64,000 nucleotides of DNA from Sporosarcina luteola (GCF_023715245.1 NZ_JAMBNV010000005.1:1-64000); one strand, 5' to 3'. Counted from the first letter of the stretch, positions 9,343 through 17,720 are shown. Notes: a model not told the origin generated them from the letters alone. Translations and numbers: made by a program.

Positions 9343-9390
9343 GTGTTTTTGTTTATTTTGCAAAAAAACGTAAACGGACGGTGTTGATTC

Positions 9391-10704
9391 GTGAATAAAA
9401 TCGAAAAGAACCTTTTTCCCTTATATGAATTCGCAGTGAATCGGGCCGGTGTCGGTATCCATGCAGTGGATCGTTCCGGCAGAACCGTTATCTATAACGA
9501 TAAGATGAAAGCGATTGAAGGGTTGGAGCTTGAAGAAGTCGGCGACCGCTCCATCTTGGAATTATTCAATTTTGATCAGGAAGAAAGTACATTATTGAAG
9601 GTACTTCAAAGCGGCATGGACAAATTGAATGTAAAGCAGACGTATTGGAATCGGAAAGGACACGAAATTACGACAATCAACGATACATATCCGGTGTTCC
9701 ATGATGGTGGGCTCGTTGGCGCAGTGGAGATTGCAAGGGACGTCACTGCACTTGAGAGGTTCGTCCTTCACCCAATGCGGAAAAACAGTGATCCTGTCAC
9801 ATTTAATCAGATCGTCGCCGCTTCGGACGAAATGAAGACGGTCGTATCGACAGCACGCAAAGCATCGGGGACAAAATTGCCCGTGCTCCTCATCGGCGAG
9901 TCAGGTACCGGGAAAGATTTACTAGCTGAAAGCATTCATTACGAAGCGTCACCTGCCAATGGACGCTTTCTTACGCTTCATTGTCACCAATCTGACGCCG
10001 AACTGATCAATCGGCTCGACGATGACTTGACTATATCGGAACCGTTCACGTTATTCTGTGAGCGCATCGATTTATTATCCATTTCTCTTCAGCAGAAACT
10101 CTTTACATTCTTAAAAAATTCAACTCAAAACGACCGCCAATTTATCGCAAGCATCGGCGACGACCCTGTCGAATTGATTGCAAAAGGAAGCCTATTGAAG
10201 GATCTCTATTACTTCTTCGCTTCTTTTACAATACGGATTTCCCCGTTACGGAAACGAAAAGAAGATATCGTACCGTTTGTCACTACCTATTTTGCGAGAC
10301 GGAGGGAAAGGTTCGGGAATTCCCTCGTCGGAATCACGAAGGAAGTGGAAGAACTATTCCTTCGCTATGATTGGCCAGGGAATATGCGGGAGCTTGAATT
10401 TCTTCTTGATGAAATATCTTCCCTCGCCACTACAGAGACGGTGGTCACGTATGAGATGCTTCCTCTTCATTTCCGCTTAAAAATCGATGGCATGGGAGAT
10501 ACTCCTACACAGGCTGTCAATTTCATCGTGAATCCCGAAAAGGAACTTATGCCACTCGATCGCTATTTAAAGGAAGCGGAAGAATATTATTTACAGAAGG
10601 CCATGAAGCTTCACGACGACAATATAACAAAAACGGCAAATGCACTTGGCATGAGCAGGCAGAACCTTCAATATCGATTGAGGAAACTAAAAAACGGGAG
10701 ATAG
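9391..10704 (+). CDS. RocR-like PAS/AAA+/Fis transcriptional regulator, sigma-54 contact loop absent
   Basis: This 437-residue protein has a PAS sensor domain (about 8-120), an AAA+ domain (about 138-370) and a C-terminal Fis-type helix-turn-helix (DDNITKTANALGMSRQNLQY). Walker A GESGTGKD (169-176) is intact. The segment after LTLHCHQ (200) that normally carries GAFTGA is missing, Walker B is FTLFCERI instead of GTLFLDEI, and the arginine-finger region reads LLKDLYYFF. It therefore looks unable to activate sigma-54 polymerase. It starts with GTG after a weak ribosome binding site. The position opposite rocA suggests it controls the roc genes, probably at sigma-A promoters. Confidence 0.85.
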   Translation: MNKIEKNLFPLYEFAVNRAGVGIHAVDRSGRTVIYNDKMKAIEGLELEEVGDRSILELFNFDQEESTLLKVLQSGMDKLNVKQTYWNRKGHEITTINDTYPVFHDGGLVGAVEIARDVTALERFVLHPMRKNSDPVTFNQIVAASDEMKTVVSTARKASGTKLPVLLIGESGTGKDLLAESIHYEASPANGRFLTLHCHQSDAELINRLDDDLTISEPFTLFCERIDLLSISLQQKLFTFLKNSTQNDRQFIASIGDDPVELIAKGSLLKDLYYFFASFTIRISPLRKRKEDIVPFVTTYFARRRERFGNSLVGITKEVEELFLRYDWPGNMRELEFLLDEISSLATTETVVTYEMLPLHFRLKIDGMGDTPTQAVNFIVNPEKELMPLDRYLKEAEEYYLQKAMKLHDDNITKTANALGMSRQNLQYRLRKLKNGR

Positions 10705-10734
10705 GCTCAAAATGCCATCTCCCGTTTTCGTTTT
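10691..10734 (+). terminator. terminator after roc regulator gene
   Basis: The arms AAAACGGGAGAT and ATCTCCCGTTTT are followed by a T-rich tail. The upstream arm overlaps the end of the coding sequence. Confidence 0.8.
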
Positions 10735-10741
10735 TAGTTTG

Positions 10742-10781
10742 TTGTACCGTCTAGACTCCGGATGGCTGGATGCCTTTTGTT
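10742..10781. repeat. relic of family 1 palindromic repeat
   Basis: CGTCTAGACTCCGGATGGCT matches the left end of copies 1 and 2, and CTTTTGTT matches the right end; about 80 bp between them is missing. Like the full copies, it abuts a stop codon, here that of yugI on the minus strand. Confidence 0.55.
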
Positions 10782-11155
10782 TAATACCCCGAACGGTCTA
10801 TCCAGTCTTTCAATTTGTCTTTTAATGAATTGAAGCCTTCTGCATCCTGCTCTTTCACTTTATCTTGCAGCGATTTGCGAGGTCGGCCTGTTTTTTGGTG
10901 GTTGATTGGCGCCTCTTGGAGTGCGCGGATGGAAAGGCTGATTTTTCCTGCGTTACGATCGACTTCCAACACTTTCACTTCCACTTCATCGCCTACAGCT
11001 AGATAGTCATTGATATCTCTGACAAACCCATATGTGATTTCTGAAATATGGACGAGACCTTGCGTCTCTTCATCAAGTGCGACAAACGCTCCATATGGCT
11101 GGATGCCTGTCACCTTGCCAGTCAACTCTTCCCCCACTTCATATTTTTTACTCAT
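10781..11155 (-). CDS. yugI: S1-domain RNA-binding protein (general stress protein 13, YugI/CvfD)
   Basis: This 124-residue protein has one S1 OB-fold domain (about 5-75; GKVTGIQPYGAFVALDEETQGLVHISEI) and a basic, polar tail. Relatives bind the ribosome or mRNA and affect translation under stress. The ATG at 11153-11155 is chosen because GGGAG sits 9 nt upstream; a longer reading from 11239 adds 28 unconserved residues. It follows the B. subtilis order (yuzA, yugI), although the roc cluster now lies between. Confidence 0.9.
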   Translation of the reverse strand: MSKKYEVGEELTGKVTGIQPYGAFVALDEETQGLVHISEITYGFVRDINDYLAVGDEVEVKVLEVDRNAGKISLSIRALQEAPINHQKTGRPRKSLQDKVKEQDAEGFNSLKDKLKDWIDRSGY

Positions 11156-11278
11156 GTGAAACAGCTCCCAATCTTTTTGGTATCGAATCTGCCTATACGG
11201 CCATCCGCAATTATACCATAGTGAGCCCTTTCCAATCAAAAGATTTGACGGGTAAATTGTAAAGATTCAATCATTTTC

Positions 11279-12982
11279 TCATTTCTTCATCTCCCTTATG
11301 AATTGCTTCAATTCTCCTTCGATGAAGAAATACTCTAGACTATCGAGATAAGGTGATGTAGTCCAGCCTGAGTCCTCCATTTCTACTATAACTTCCCTCA
11401 TTATGTGACCTGAAGGTGAATTTTTCCCATTGAAGGCAATGCGCGTCCACGCCTCTTTATATTCCTCTTTGATAGTTCCAGTAGAATCACGGATCTCCAG
11501 TTGACCAACCATTCCTGTCACTGAATACAACATCCAAGTGTAGGAGTTAAATATACTTGAATAGAGCTCCTGGTGTCCTTCAGCCCTTAATGCCGCCTTC
11601 TCAGTTTGCAATAGAAGGTCAACCTGCTCCTCAATTGGACTGAGATGGAAGTCAACTAAAGATCCCGTCAAATAGGATATATAAATATCCATAGTAGAAT
11701 GCAGGTTTTCACGTAGGACAACAGTCAGTTCGGGTTGTCCGAATTCAGGATACACATAATTATCATAGGGTACACTCTTTAGTGAATATCCTTGCTCCAT
11801 CATTCCATCAATCGCTTGCCGGAACTCCTGAGGGTACTTCGATTTGTTCTTGGTAAAAGACTCATAATCAAAACCTCCCTCCCCATTCCACTCGGCACCC
11901 TGTATTACTTTTTCATTCTCATAGAGTACATTCGTATAAGATTGGTAAAGCCTAGTAACCTTCCCAAAGTACTCATTCATGAACTCCATACTTTTCTCTT
12001 CATCATCCACTAAAGGCTTTTTTAATAGGTTATTCACCATTTCGGAAGGTACTTCCAACTCTTTAACAATCAAGCCATACTCTTCATCAGCTTTTTTCTT
12101 GTCAATCCTTCCACTTCTATTCACTTGCCCCTCTAGGCGGTTAATGAATACATCGAACTTCCTAATTGTTTCTTCTCCATACCATTCCGTGTAAAGGTTC
12201 TCTTTCTTATCTTTAATGGAAATACCGGCCAGATATGAATTACGCTCCAATTCTTTCTGGAATGAAGCTCCGGCCTTCTCAATGAATTTTTCAGCAGATT
12301 TCTTTTGATAGGCCTCACTATTTGTATAAGTGATAAATAACAACAAGACCAACAGGATGCTCGCACCCATTCCCCAAAACAAGTACGGCCTCTTTCTTAT
12401 AATGGTTTCACTCTTCTTTTCACTCAATGGCGATTCCTCTACTAACGCGTGAAATATATTCGTTTCATTATAGGATCGTGGAAATCTTTCATAGGATCTA
12501 TTCAAAAACTCCAGTTTTTTATCCAAGTTAGGCTCTTCTAATATCGCAATGGCTTCGGCAACACCCTGTTCGGCTAGCTGCACTGTCATTCCTGTTATTT
12601 CCGCAATTTCTTTACTTGATTTATTATAGAAGCGATTGAGAATGAAAGGTACCCGGCATTTCTCTGGCAATGCAACTAGCCTGCGGTGCAGTTCGTCATC
12701 CTCTTCAAATAGGAATAAACCATCTGATAAGTCTGCCGGTTGCATGCCATCCAACATTTTCAACGTACTTTTTAAAAGCGAACTTTCTTTTAAATCATCC
12801 TCTGTTAACTCGATACTACTTTCAAATCTATTTCTAAATACAGTTTCCGCCACTGTTGCAGACTGTTCTAATGAGACTCCATATTGTATGGCAAATCGCT
12901 CAATCTTCCAGATATGCATGCCCAGCCATTCCTTGAAAGCTTCCTGATCCCCTTGAAGGATTCTTTTCTCTACATCTTCCAA
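11279..12982 (-). CDS. fused sigma-like/anti-sigma-like membrane protein
   Basis: This 567-residue protein is a fusion. Residues 1-55 and 90-150 align by eye with regions 2 and 4 of the neighbouring ECF sigma factor (ERFAIQYGVSL versus ERFSYQCGVRL; LFEEDDELHRRL versus LFEEDRELHESI; EKCRVPFIL versus EKYRIPLIL), but the basic -10-binding segment is replaced and the helix-turn-helix has lost its K/R residues. Residues 157-183 match the cytosolic start of the neighbouring anti-sigma protein (LEFLNRSYERFPRSYNE versus MEFLKKSYERVPTSFDP). One membrane helix follows (about 200-220), then an external domain sharing VPSEM and the EAW...EMExSGW motif. It starts with TTG after GGGGGGG. Function is unknown; a membrane-held decoy or adaptor is inferred. 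Confidence 0.8.
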   Translation of the reverse strand: MEDVEKRILQGDQEAFKEWLGMHIWKIERFAIQYGVSLEQSATVAETVFRNRFESSIELTEDDLKESSLLKSTLKMLDGMQPADLSDGLFLFEEDDELHRRLVALPEKCRVPFILNRFYNKSSKEIAEITGMTVQLAEQGVAEAIAILEEPNLDKKLEFLNRSYERFPRSYNETNIFHALVEESPLSEKKSETIIRKRPYLFWGMGASILLVLLLFITYTNSEAYQKKSAEKFIEKAGASFQKELERNSYLAGISIKDKKENLYTEWYGEETIRKFDVFINRLEGQVNRSGRIDKKKADEEYGLIVKELEVPSEMVNNLLKKPLVDDEEKSMEFMNEYFGKVTRLYQSYTNVLYENEKVIQGAEWNGEGGFDYESFTKNKSKYPQEFRQAIDGMMEQGYSLKSVPYDNYVYPEFGQPELTVVLRENLHSTMDIYISYLTGSLVDFHLSPIEEQVDLLLQTEKAALRAEGHQELYSSIFNSYTWMLYSVTGMVGQLEIRDSTGTIKEEYKEAWTRIAFNGKNSPSGHIMREVIVEMEDSGWTTSPYLDSLEYFFIEGELKQFIREMKK

Positions 12983-13035
12983 TCTAATCCCCCCCGTCGC
13001 AAAACTACACCTACTTCAACTATACCAAATAGACA

Positions 13036-13066
13036 GAAAAAAGACTGCCATATTTCGGCAGTCTTT
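13036..13066 (-). terminator. terminator after anti-sigma gene
   Basis: The minus-strand hairpin AAAGACTGCC/GGCAGTCTTT is followed by TTTTTT. It separates the sigma/anti-sigma operon from the fusion gene. Confidence 0.85.
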
Positions 13067-13083
13067 CGTCTTTTAAACTATTG

Positions 13084-15273
13084 TTAATGCTCTAATGGGT
13101 TGAATTTCACTCGCCATCCATCTTCCGTCCAAACCATATGGAATTTCCTTTCGGATGGCAGATCAGGAAACAGTTCTGTGTCGACAGTAAGCGTTGCGAT
13201 GCCAGGCCAGTTTCCGCCCTCGTCTTGTTCCAGACCTTGGAAGGAGGCTTTCCTATACATCTTGTCGTCGTAAGGCAGGAAATACTTCTCGGGATTCTCC
13301 AAATAGGTTTCTTTATCAACAACTTCCGAGTCAACTCCTTGATAGAATAGCTCATACTGCTTTTCATAGAAACCATTATTACCTGCATAGAAATACAAAC
13401 CAAGGACATCCAAAGGCTGACTCCATCTCAAATAGTTATCAACATTGTCGGTGCCAATTAATAATTCATAGTTAAAAGCACTCATATCCATGACTTCAGT
13501 TTGGAAATCCCTTTCCGGGCTCATATCGTACATAGGCAATCTATCCATCCATAGCGTCCCCAGTTCCCAAATTCCTTCTTCACTATAAACCATCGATACT
13601 GCACGATCGACCCCAGTAAATTCAAGAGTTGTGTGGAACGACATATCATGGCGGTAAGCCTTGTCTTTGTAAAATTTAACCTCCGTTGCATTGCGGAGGA
13701 ACGGAAGCCCTTTGCGCCAATTATCAACGTAATAATCTACGGTATAATCAATTCCGGATTCGTTGTGCTTCAACGTGTTTTCATTGAACAAATAATACAT
13801 TGTTCGAGGGTCATCCATTTCATTGGCGTAATCGAATACTCCGAGAACGTGAACAGGCGAGACGCCTTTCAAAATGGACTTGGAGTATGTCTTTTTGAAA
13901 TCGGTATATATAGCTTGAACTTCCTTTTCGAATGAATCATTCGGTAGCTGAATGGTAACATCCTGAAAATCAGGTCGTTCTCCATACATATATTCCTCAA
14001 GTACTCCTTCTCGGTACAGGACAAGCGCTTCCTCCAAATCATAATAGGTTAGCGCTTCCCAACTCGCTGATTTTCGCCAGCCCGAAGCCTCCATCTCTTT
14101 GATAATCGGATCCAGGATGTAGCGCAATGGCGTTGCTTGACCACCGCCCGCCATATTTTTCCACGCCTCTTGGTATTCGGGAAGCAATACACCATCCGCG
14201 TCAACTATTTTCGTGTGTTCACTGCCTTTCATAATTTCATTGAACAATGTAATGTAATAAGATTTTATGACTGGATATAAACTTGAATTCTGTTCACCTT
14301 CTAGGAGAGTATACTCCATACCTGTAACGATCGAGCTCGTTTCGAGCACAGGGTATTCAAGAATTGGTCCAAACATGTATGGTTCTTGTGAAATCATCGT
14401 GGTGTATGCACTCGTATTAGGATGCAACCGTGAATTTAAGTCTTTATAAATAAAATGGTTGAAATATCTTGTCTTTATTTCCCCTGAATATTTCTCGGAA
14501 TACAGTCGGATTGAGTGTTCACGCATTGTCCCGATTATATTCTGTAGCTGCTCCGGGAAACCTTTGGTACTCAGCATCATGATTTCGGCCTTATCGACAG
14601 AATGATCCACTTCATATGCGGCTACAGCCTCTTTGTTCTCTTTTATTATTTGGTTGTAAATTTCAATGAGCATCTGGATCTTTTCGCGGTAATCTGCTAA
14701 AAAACGAATGCTGCCTTTTTCATCTTCCGCAAGATTATGTTGTTTTAAGTCCACAAGCATTTCGGACGGAAGCTTCAATTCTTCTATTGCTTGAATATAA
14801 ATCTCCTGTAGGTCAGTTTGGTCTTTTCCATTCCTCACCATTTCCAAGAAACTTTTATTCTTCAATAAATTCATCGTTGAATCTGCACGACTCGCGTAAT
14901 GTTTAAAATAGACTTCATCCAACTTCAGCATTTCACGGCGTTTTTCCCGTTCTTCCTCATATTGCTTAAATAGATCCTCAATTACTTGATCAGTCAACGT
15001 AGTTTCGATAGTTCCCTCTTCGGATTTCTGCTTCTGTTCAATAATATATCCGGTTCCAATAAACCCGATAATAAAAATGCTCGCTATACTCATCGCCCAA
15101 ACTGTGATTTGCTGCCTCACTCCATGTTTGGTCGGCTTTTTCTGTTCATTCTTACGGGAGATGCTTTCCTCATCAATCTTCCGAAATACTTCTTCCGGAT
15201 CAAATGAGGTGGGAACACGTTCATACGACTTTTTCAAAAACTCCATCCGTTTCTCAAAATTGTCATTGGCCAT
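13084..15273 (-). CDS. large transmembrane anti-sigma factor
   Basis: This 729-residue protein is translationally coupled to the sigma gene: the ATG lies inside its last codons with 11 nt overlap. A cytosolic segment of about 55 residues (MEFLKKSYERVPTSFDPEEV) is followed by one helix (about 56-78) and an external part of some 650 residues. The first external domain (about 85-420) is shared with the fusion protein downstream. The C-terminal 300 residues look like two tandem NTF2-like modules, each opening with PVHVLGVFDYA or PLDVLGLYFYA and closing on a W-rich strand. By topology and position it should hold the ECF sigma factor at the membrane; the signal is unknown. Confidence 0.78.
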   Translation of the reverse strand: MANDNFEKRMEFLKKSYERVPTSFDPEEVFRKIDEESISRKNEQKKPTKHGVRQQITVWAMSIASIFIIGFIGTGYIIEQKQKSEEGTIETTLTDQVIEDLFKQYEEEREKRREMLKLDEVYFKHYASRADSTMNLLKNKSFLEMVRNGKDQTDLQEIYIQAIEELKLPSEMLVDLKQHNLAEDEKGSIRFLADYREKIQMLIEIYNQIIKENKEAVAAYEVDHSVDKAEIMMLSTKGFPEQLQNIIGTMREHSIRLYSEKYSGEIKTRYFNHFIYKDLNSRLHPNTSAYTTMISQEPYMFGPILEYPVLETSSIVTGMEYTLLEGEQNSSLYPVIKSYYITLFNEIMKGSEHTKIVDADGVLLPEYQEAWKNMAGGGQATPLRYILDPIIKEMEASGWRKSASWEALTYYDLEEALVLYREGVLEEYMYGERPDFQDVTIQLPNDSFEKEVQAIYTDFKKTYSKSILKGVSPVHVLGVFDYANEMDDPRTMYYLFNENTLKHNESGIDYTVDYYVDNWRKGLPFLRNATEVKFYKDKAYRHDMSFHTTLEFTGVDRAVSMVYSEEGIWELGTLWMDRLPMYDMSPERDFQTEVMDMSAFNYELLIGTDNVDNYLRWSQPLDVLGLYFYAGNNGFYEKQYELFYQGVDSEVVDKETYLENPEKYFLPYDDKMYRKASFQGLEQDEGGNWPGIATLTVDTELFPDLPSERKFHMVWTEDGWRVKFNPLEH

Positions 15274-15817
15274 GTGTTACCCCTCCCTTCATGTCCATCA
15301 CTTTTTTCAAGCTGTCTTTTGCCCTGAAAATACGGGTTTTCACTGTTGCCAATGTAATATTCATGACATCCGCAATTTGGTGATACGTTAAGTCTTGAAA
15401 ATAAAACAAGATAAGTGGGATCCTATATTTTTCATCCAGTAGCTGAATTGATTCATGCAATTCACGGTCTTCTTCAAAAAGGAGAACTTGGAATTCGGTC
15501 GATTGTTGTGATGATGCTTGACCGGCATTTTTCATCCGCTCTTCTTTCGCTGTCTCTCTACCCTCTTTCCGGTAGTAATCACGTGCTGTATTTAACGTAA
15601 TTTTATATAACCAGGTCGTGAACCTCTGCTGATTGAATTGCGGCAGGAACCTGTACAGCTTGATAAATACTTCCTGTGTCACATCCGGTATATCATCAAG
15701 GCGAACGCCGCATTGATACGAAAACCTCTCGACAGTTCTATAGTGCAGATCCATCAATTGCGCAAACGCCTCCCTTTCCCCGTTTTGCGCACGTAGAATC
15801 AAATCGGTCTCTTCCAT
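15263..15817 (-). CDS. ECF-family RNA polymerase sigma factor
   Basis: This 184-residue sigma-70 protein is of the extracytoplasmic-function type. Region 2 (about 10-85) includes DVTQEVFIKLYRFLPQF and the -10-binding FTTWLYKITLNTARDYYRKE. Region 4 (about 120-175) has the helix-turn-helix LTYHQIADVMNITLATVKTR. The ATG follows GAGGGG. A TGAAAC-N17-CGTATC promoter just upstream suggests autoregulation. The gene is followed, with overlap, by its likely anti-sigma factor. It is not a clear orthologue of SigW, SigX, SigM or SigY, and the regulon is unknown. Confidence 0.92.
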   Translation of the reverse strand: MEETDLILRAQNGEREAFAQLMDLHYRTVERFSYQCGVRLDDIPDVTQEVFIKLYRFLPQFNQQRFTTWLYKITLNTARDYYRKEGRETAKEERMKNAGQASSQQSTEFQVLLFEEDRELHESIQLLDEKYRIPLILFYFQDLTYHQIADVMNITLATVKTRIFRAKDSLKKVMDMKGGVTHGQ

Positions 15818-15850
15818 ACTGTCCCCTCACTCCCTATCCCCTCTGATGAT

Positions 15851-15879
15851 GATACGAAAGGAATTCCTTAAATGTTTCA
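15851..15879 (-). promoter_or_regulatory. ECF-type promoter upstream of sigma gene
   Basis: The minus strand reads TGAAAC (15874-15879), 17 nt, CGTATC (15851-15856). This is the bipartite form used by Bacillus ECF sigma factors, placed about 35 nt before the sigma start codon. Confidence 0.75.
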
Positions 15880-15882
15880 AAT

Positions 15883-15915
15883 AAAAAAACCGCATCTACA
15901 TTTTCGTAGATGCGG
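15883..15915 (-). terminator. terminator after yugE
   Basis: The hairpin CCGCATCTAC/GTAGATGCGG is followed by TTTTTTT on the minus strand. It isolates the sigma operon from yugE. Confidence 0.88.
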
Positions 15916-15922
15916 AATAATT

Positions 15923-16183
15923 TTAGACTATACATTTTGCTTCGTATTTTATCGCCACTAACTTATAAGCTATTTGCATGCATTTCTCTATCGGAATCCA
16001 TAGTTCATAAGAATGTTCATAGATCTCACGGATCCGTTTTGCAAGATCGGTCGGATGATCAAGAACTTGAAGCTCTGCAACAACATCGGCAATTTCTAGT
16101 TCATATGCTTTTCTGCCGACATTAAAAGGATCCCATTCTTCGAGCAGCAAGATTGCTTTTTTATTCATTTCGATTGTTTGCAC
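15923..16183 (-). CDS. yugE: DUF1871 protein (YugE-like)
   Basis: This 86-residue soluble, mainly helical protein (NKKAILLLEEWDPFNVGRKA, then YELEIADVVAELQVLDHPTDLA) matches what I recall of the YugE/DUF1871 family. Its function is not known. It starts with GTG after AAGGTGA. It is divergent from patB, the same neighbour as in B. subtilis, which supports the name. Confidence 0.78.
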   Translation of the reverse strand: MQTIEMNKKAILLLEEWDPFNVGRKAYELEIADVVAELQVLDHPTDLAKRIREIYEHSYELWIPIEKCMQIAYKLVAIKYEAKCIV

Positions 16184-16266
16184 GATAAGTCACCTTATTT
16201 TTTTCTTTTCTTGCATTTATGATAGCATAGTAATGGAAAAGAAAAAAGGAAATGAGGGATATTAGC

Positions 16267-17439
16267 ATGAATGAATTCGAACTAGTTATTGATCGAAAAA
16301 ATACCCGTTCTGTGAAATGGGGCAATATGGAAGCCATTTACGGCTTGGAAGACGCTTCTGAAGTCTTGCCGATGTGGATTGCTGATATGGATTTCAAGGC
16401 ACCTCAACCAATCCTTGCAGCCATGCAGGAACGCCTGGATCATGGTGTTTTCGGATATTCATATATATGTGCAAAGTGTAAAGACTCCGTCCGGACTTGG
16501 CTTTCATCACGCCATGGATGGGAAACTGAAAATGATTGGATGCTCTTCCATCATGGCGTCGTTCCTGCAATCGCTACGGTTGTGGAGACGTTCACGAGTG
16601 CCGGAGATAATATCTTAATTACATCGCCTGTGTATCCGCCGTTCTTCAATGTACCAGGGCATCAGAAGCGGAATATTGTTGAGTGCAGACTACGCGAAGA
16701 GAACGGCAACTACTCGATCGACTTCGATGCTTTTGAAAAAAGCTTGCAGCAAGGTGTTAAGCTATTCATCTTATGCCATCCGCACAACCCAGGGGGCGTT
16801 GTTTGGACAGAAGAGGAATTGCGGAATATCCTTCGCCTTTGTAAACAATATGATGTGTTGATCCTATCCGATGAAATCCATGCAGACCTTGTCCTTCCTG
16901 GATCCAAGCATATTCCTTTAGCTGTGTTAGCAGAAGAAGAAGGCGGACGCGTCATCACTTGTGTCGCACCTACAAAAACATTCAACTTGGCGGGTGTACA
17001 GGCTGCAGTCATGATTACAAAAGAGGACGACCTTCGGGAAGCATTGCAGCAAAGTGCGTTGGCTCACGGTCAAATGGAATTGAATGCATTTGCCGCTTCA
17101 GCCCTAATTTCCGCATACACGGAATGTGAAGAATGGCTGGAAAACTTGCTCGAGACTATTTCATCCAATATGGACTATGTCATCAGTACAGTAACGGAGG
17201 CCGTTCCTGGAATCCAGATTCAAAAACCGCAAGCGACGTACTTATTGTGGATTGATTACCGAGGAACCGGACTTTCTGAAGAAGAGATGATGGACAGGCT
17301 TTTGAATAAAGGAAAACTTGCGCTCGAGCCAGGATCGAAGTATGGCGAAGCAGGCCATGGATTCCTTCGCATGAACGTTGCTGCTCCCCGGTTGATTGTT
17401 GAAGATGGAGTGGCAAGATTTATTAAAGCTATGCAATAA
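16267..17439 (+). CDS. patB: PatB/MalY-type PLP-dependent C-S lyase (cystathionine beta-lyase)
   Basis: This 390-residue fold-type I PLP enzyme is likely to cleave cystathionine or cysteine conjugates to pyruvate, ammonia and a thiol. LPMWIADMDF near the N-terminus is the MalY/PatB hallmark. Also visible are NPGGVVW, SDEIHADLVL and the Schiff-base lysine K237 in APTKTFNLAG. The ATG at 16267 is preferred: GAGGG lies 8 nt upstream, whereas an ATG at 16252 is too close to the purine tract. It is monocistronic, ending at a strong terminator. Confidence 0.92.
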   Translation: MNEFELVIDRKNTRSVKWGNMEAIYGLEDASEVLPMWIADMDFKAPQPILAAMQERLDHGVFGYSYICAKCKDSVRTWLSSRHGWETENDWMLFHHGVVPAIATVVETFTSAGDNILITSPVYPPFFNVPGHQKRNIVECRLREENGNYSIDFDAFEKSLQQGVKLFILCHPHNPGGVVWTEEELRNILRLCKQYDVLILSDEIHADLVLPGSKHIPLAVLAEEEGGRVITCVAPTKTFNLAGVQAAVMITKEDDLREALQQSALAHGQMELNAFAASALISAYTECEEWLENLLETISSNMDYVISTVTEAVPGIQIQKPQATYLLWIDYRGTGLSEEEMMDRLLNKGKLALEPGSKYGEAGHGFLRMNVAAPRLIVEDGVARFIKAMQ

Positions 17440-17446
17440 ATAATAA

Positions 17447-17484
17447 AAATGCATGATCCATAAAATCGGATCATGCATTTTTTA
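17447..17484. terminator. bidirectional terminator, patB and 17482 gene
   Basis: The arms AAAAATGCATGATCC and GGATCATGCATTTTTT surround a short loop, and A and T runs on both sides serve the converging transcripts. Confidence 0.88.
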
Positions 17485-17697
17485 TTGAAGTTCTTGCTTT
17501 TCTCTCGCTTCGCGGCGTTCGCGCAAGATTCGTTCTTCCAGTTCACGTGTTTCCTCTTCCTGTTTTTTCGAGTTCCGCCTGATCCACATAAACGTGATCA
17601 CAAGAAGAATCATGAAAAAGAAAAAGGAAATCGCTGCTGGAATATATTCTGATTTATCTTCTGGAAAGTAAAGGAACGGCATAAGGAAAACGTTCAT
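17482..17697 (-). CDS. small single-pass membrane protein, unknown function
   Basis: This 71-residue protein has one hydrophobic helix (about 19-38, IPAAISFFFFMILLVITFMW) and a strongly charged C-terminal coiled-coil-like tail (EEETRELEERILRERREARE). AGGAAG lies 9 nt before the ATG. The stop of the upstream peptidyl-prolyl isomerase gene is only 23 nt away, so the two are probably one operon. I do not recognise a family. Confidence 0.65.
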   Translation of the reverse strand: MNVFLMPFLYFPEDKSEYIPAAISFFFFMILLVITFMWIRRNSKKQEEETRELEERILRERREAREKQELQ

Positions 17698-17720
17698 TTA
17701 CGTACACTTCCTAACCTGTC

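Noticed and set aside
9320-9345. Sigma-54 (-24/-12) promoter before rocA
   Set aside because: TTGCAT could serve as a -12 element, but the GG of the -24 element is absent at the required distance; the bases form a palindrome instead.
12983-13036. Second ECF-type promoter before the fusion gene
   Set aside because: A GCGAC stretch resembles a -10, but no GAAAC/GTAAC -35 lies 15-17 nt upstream.
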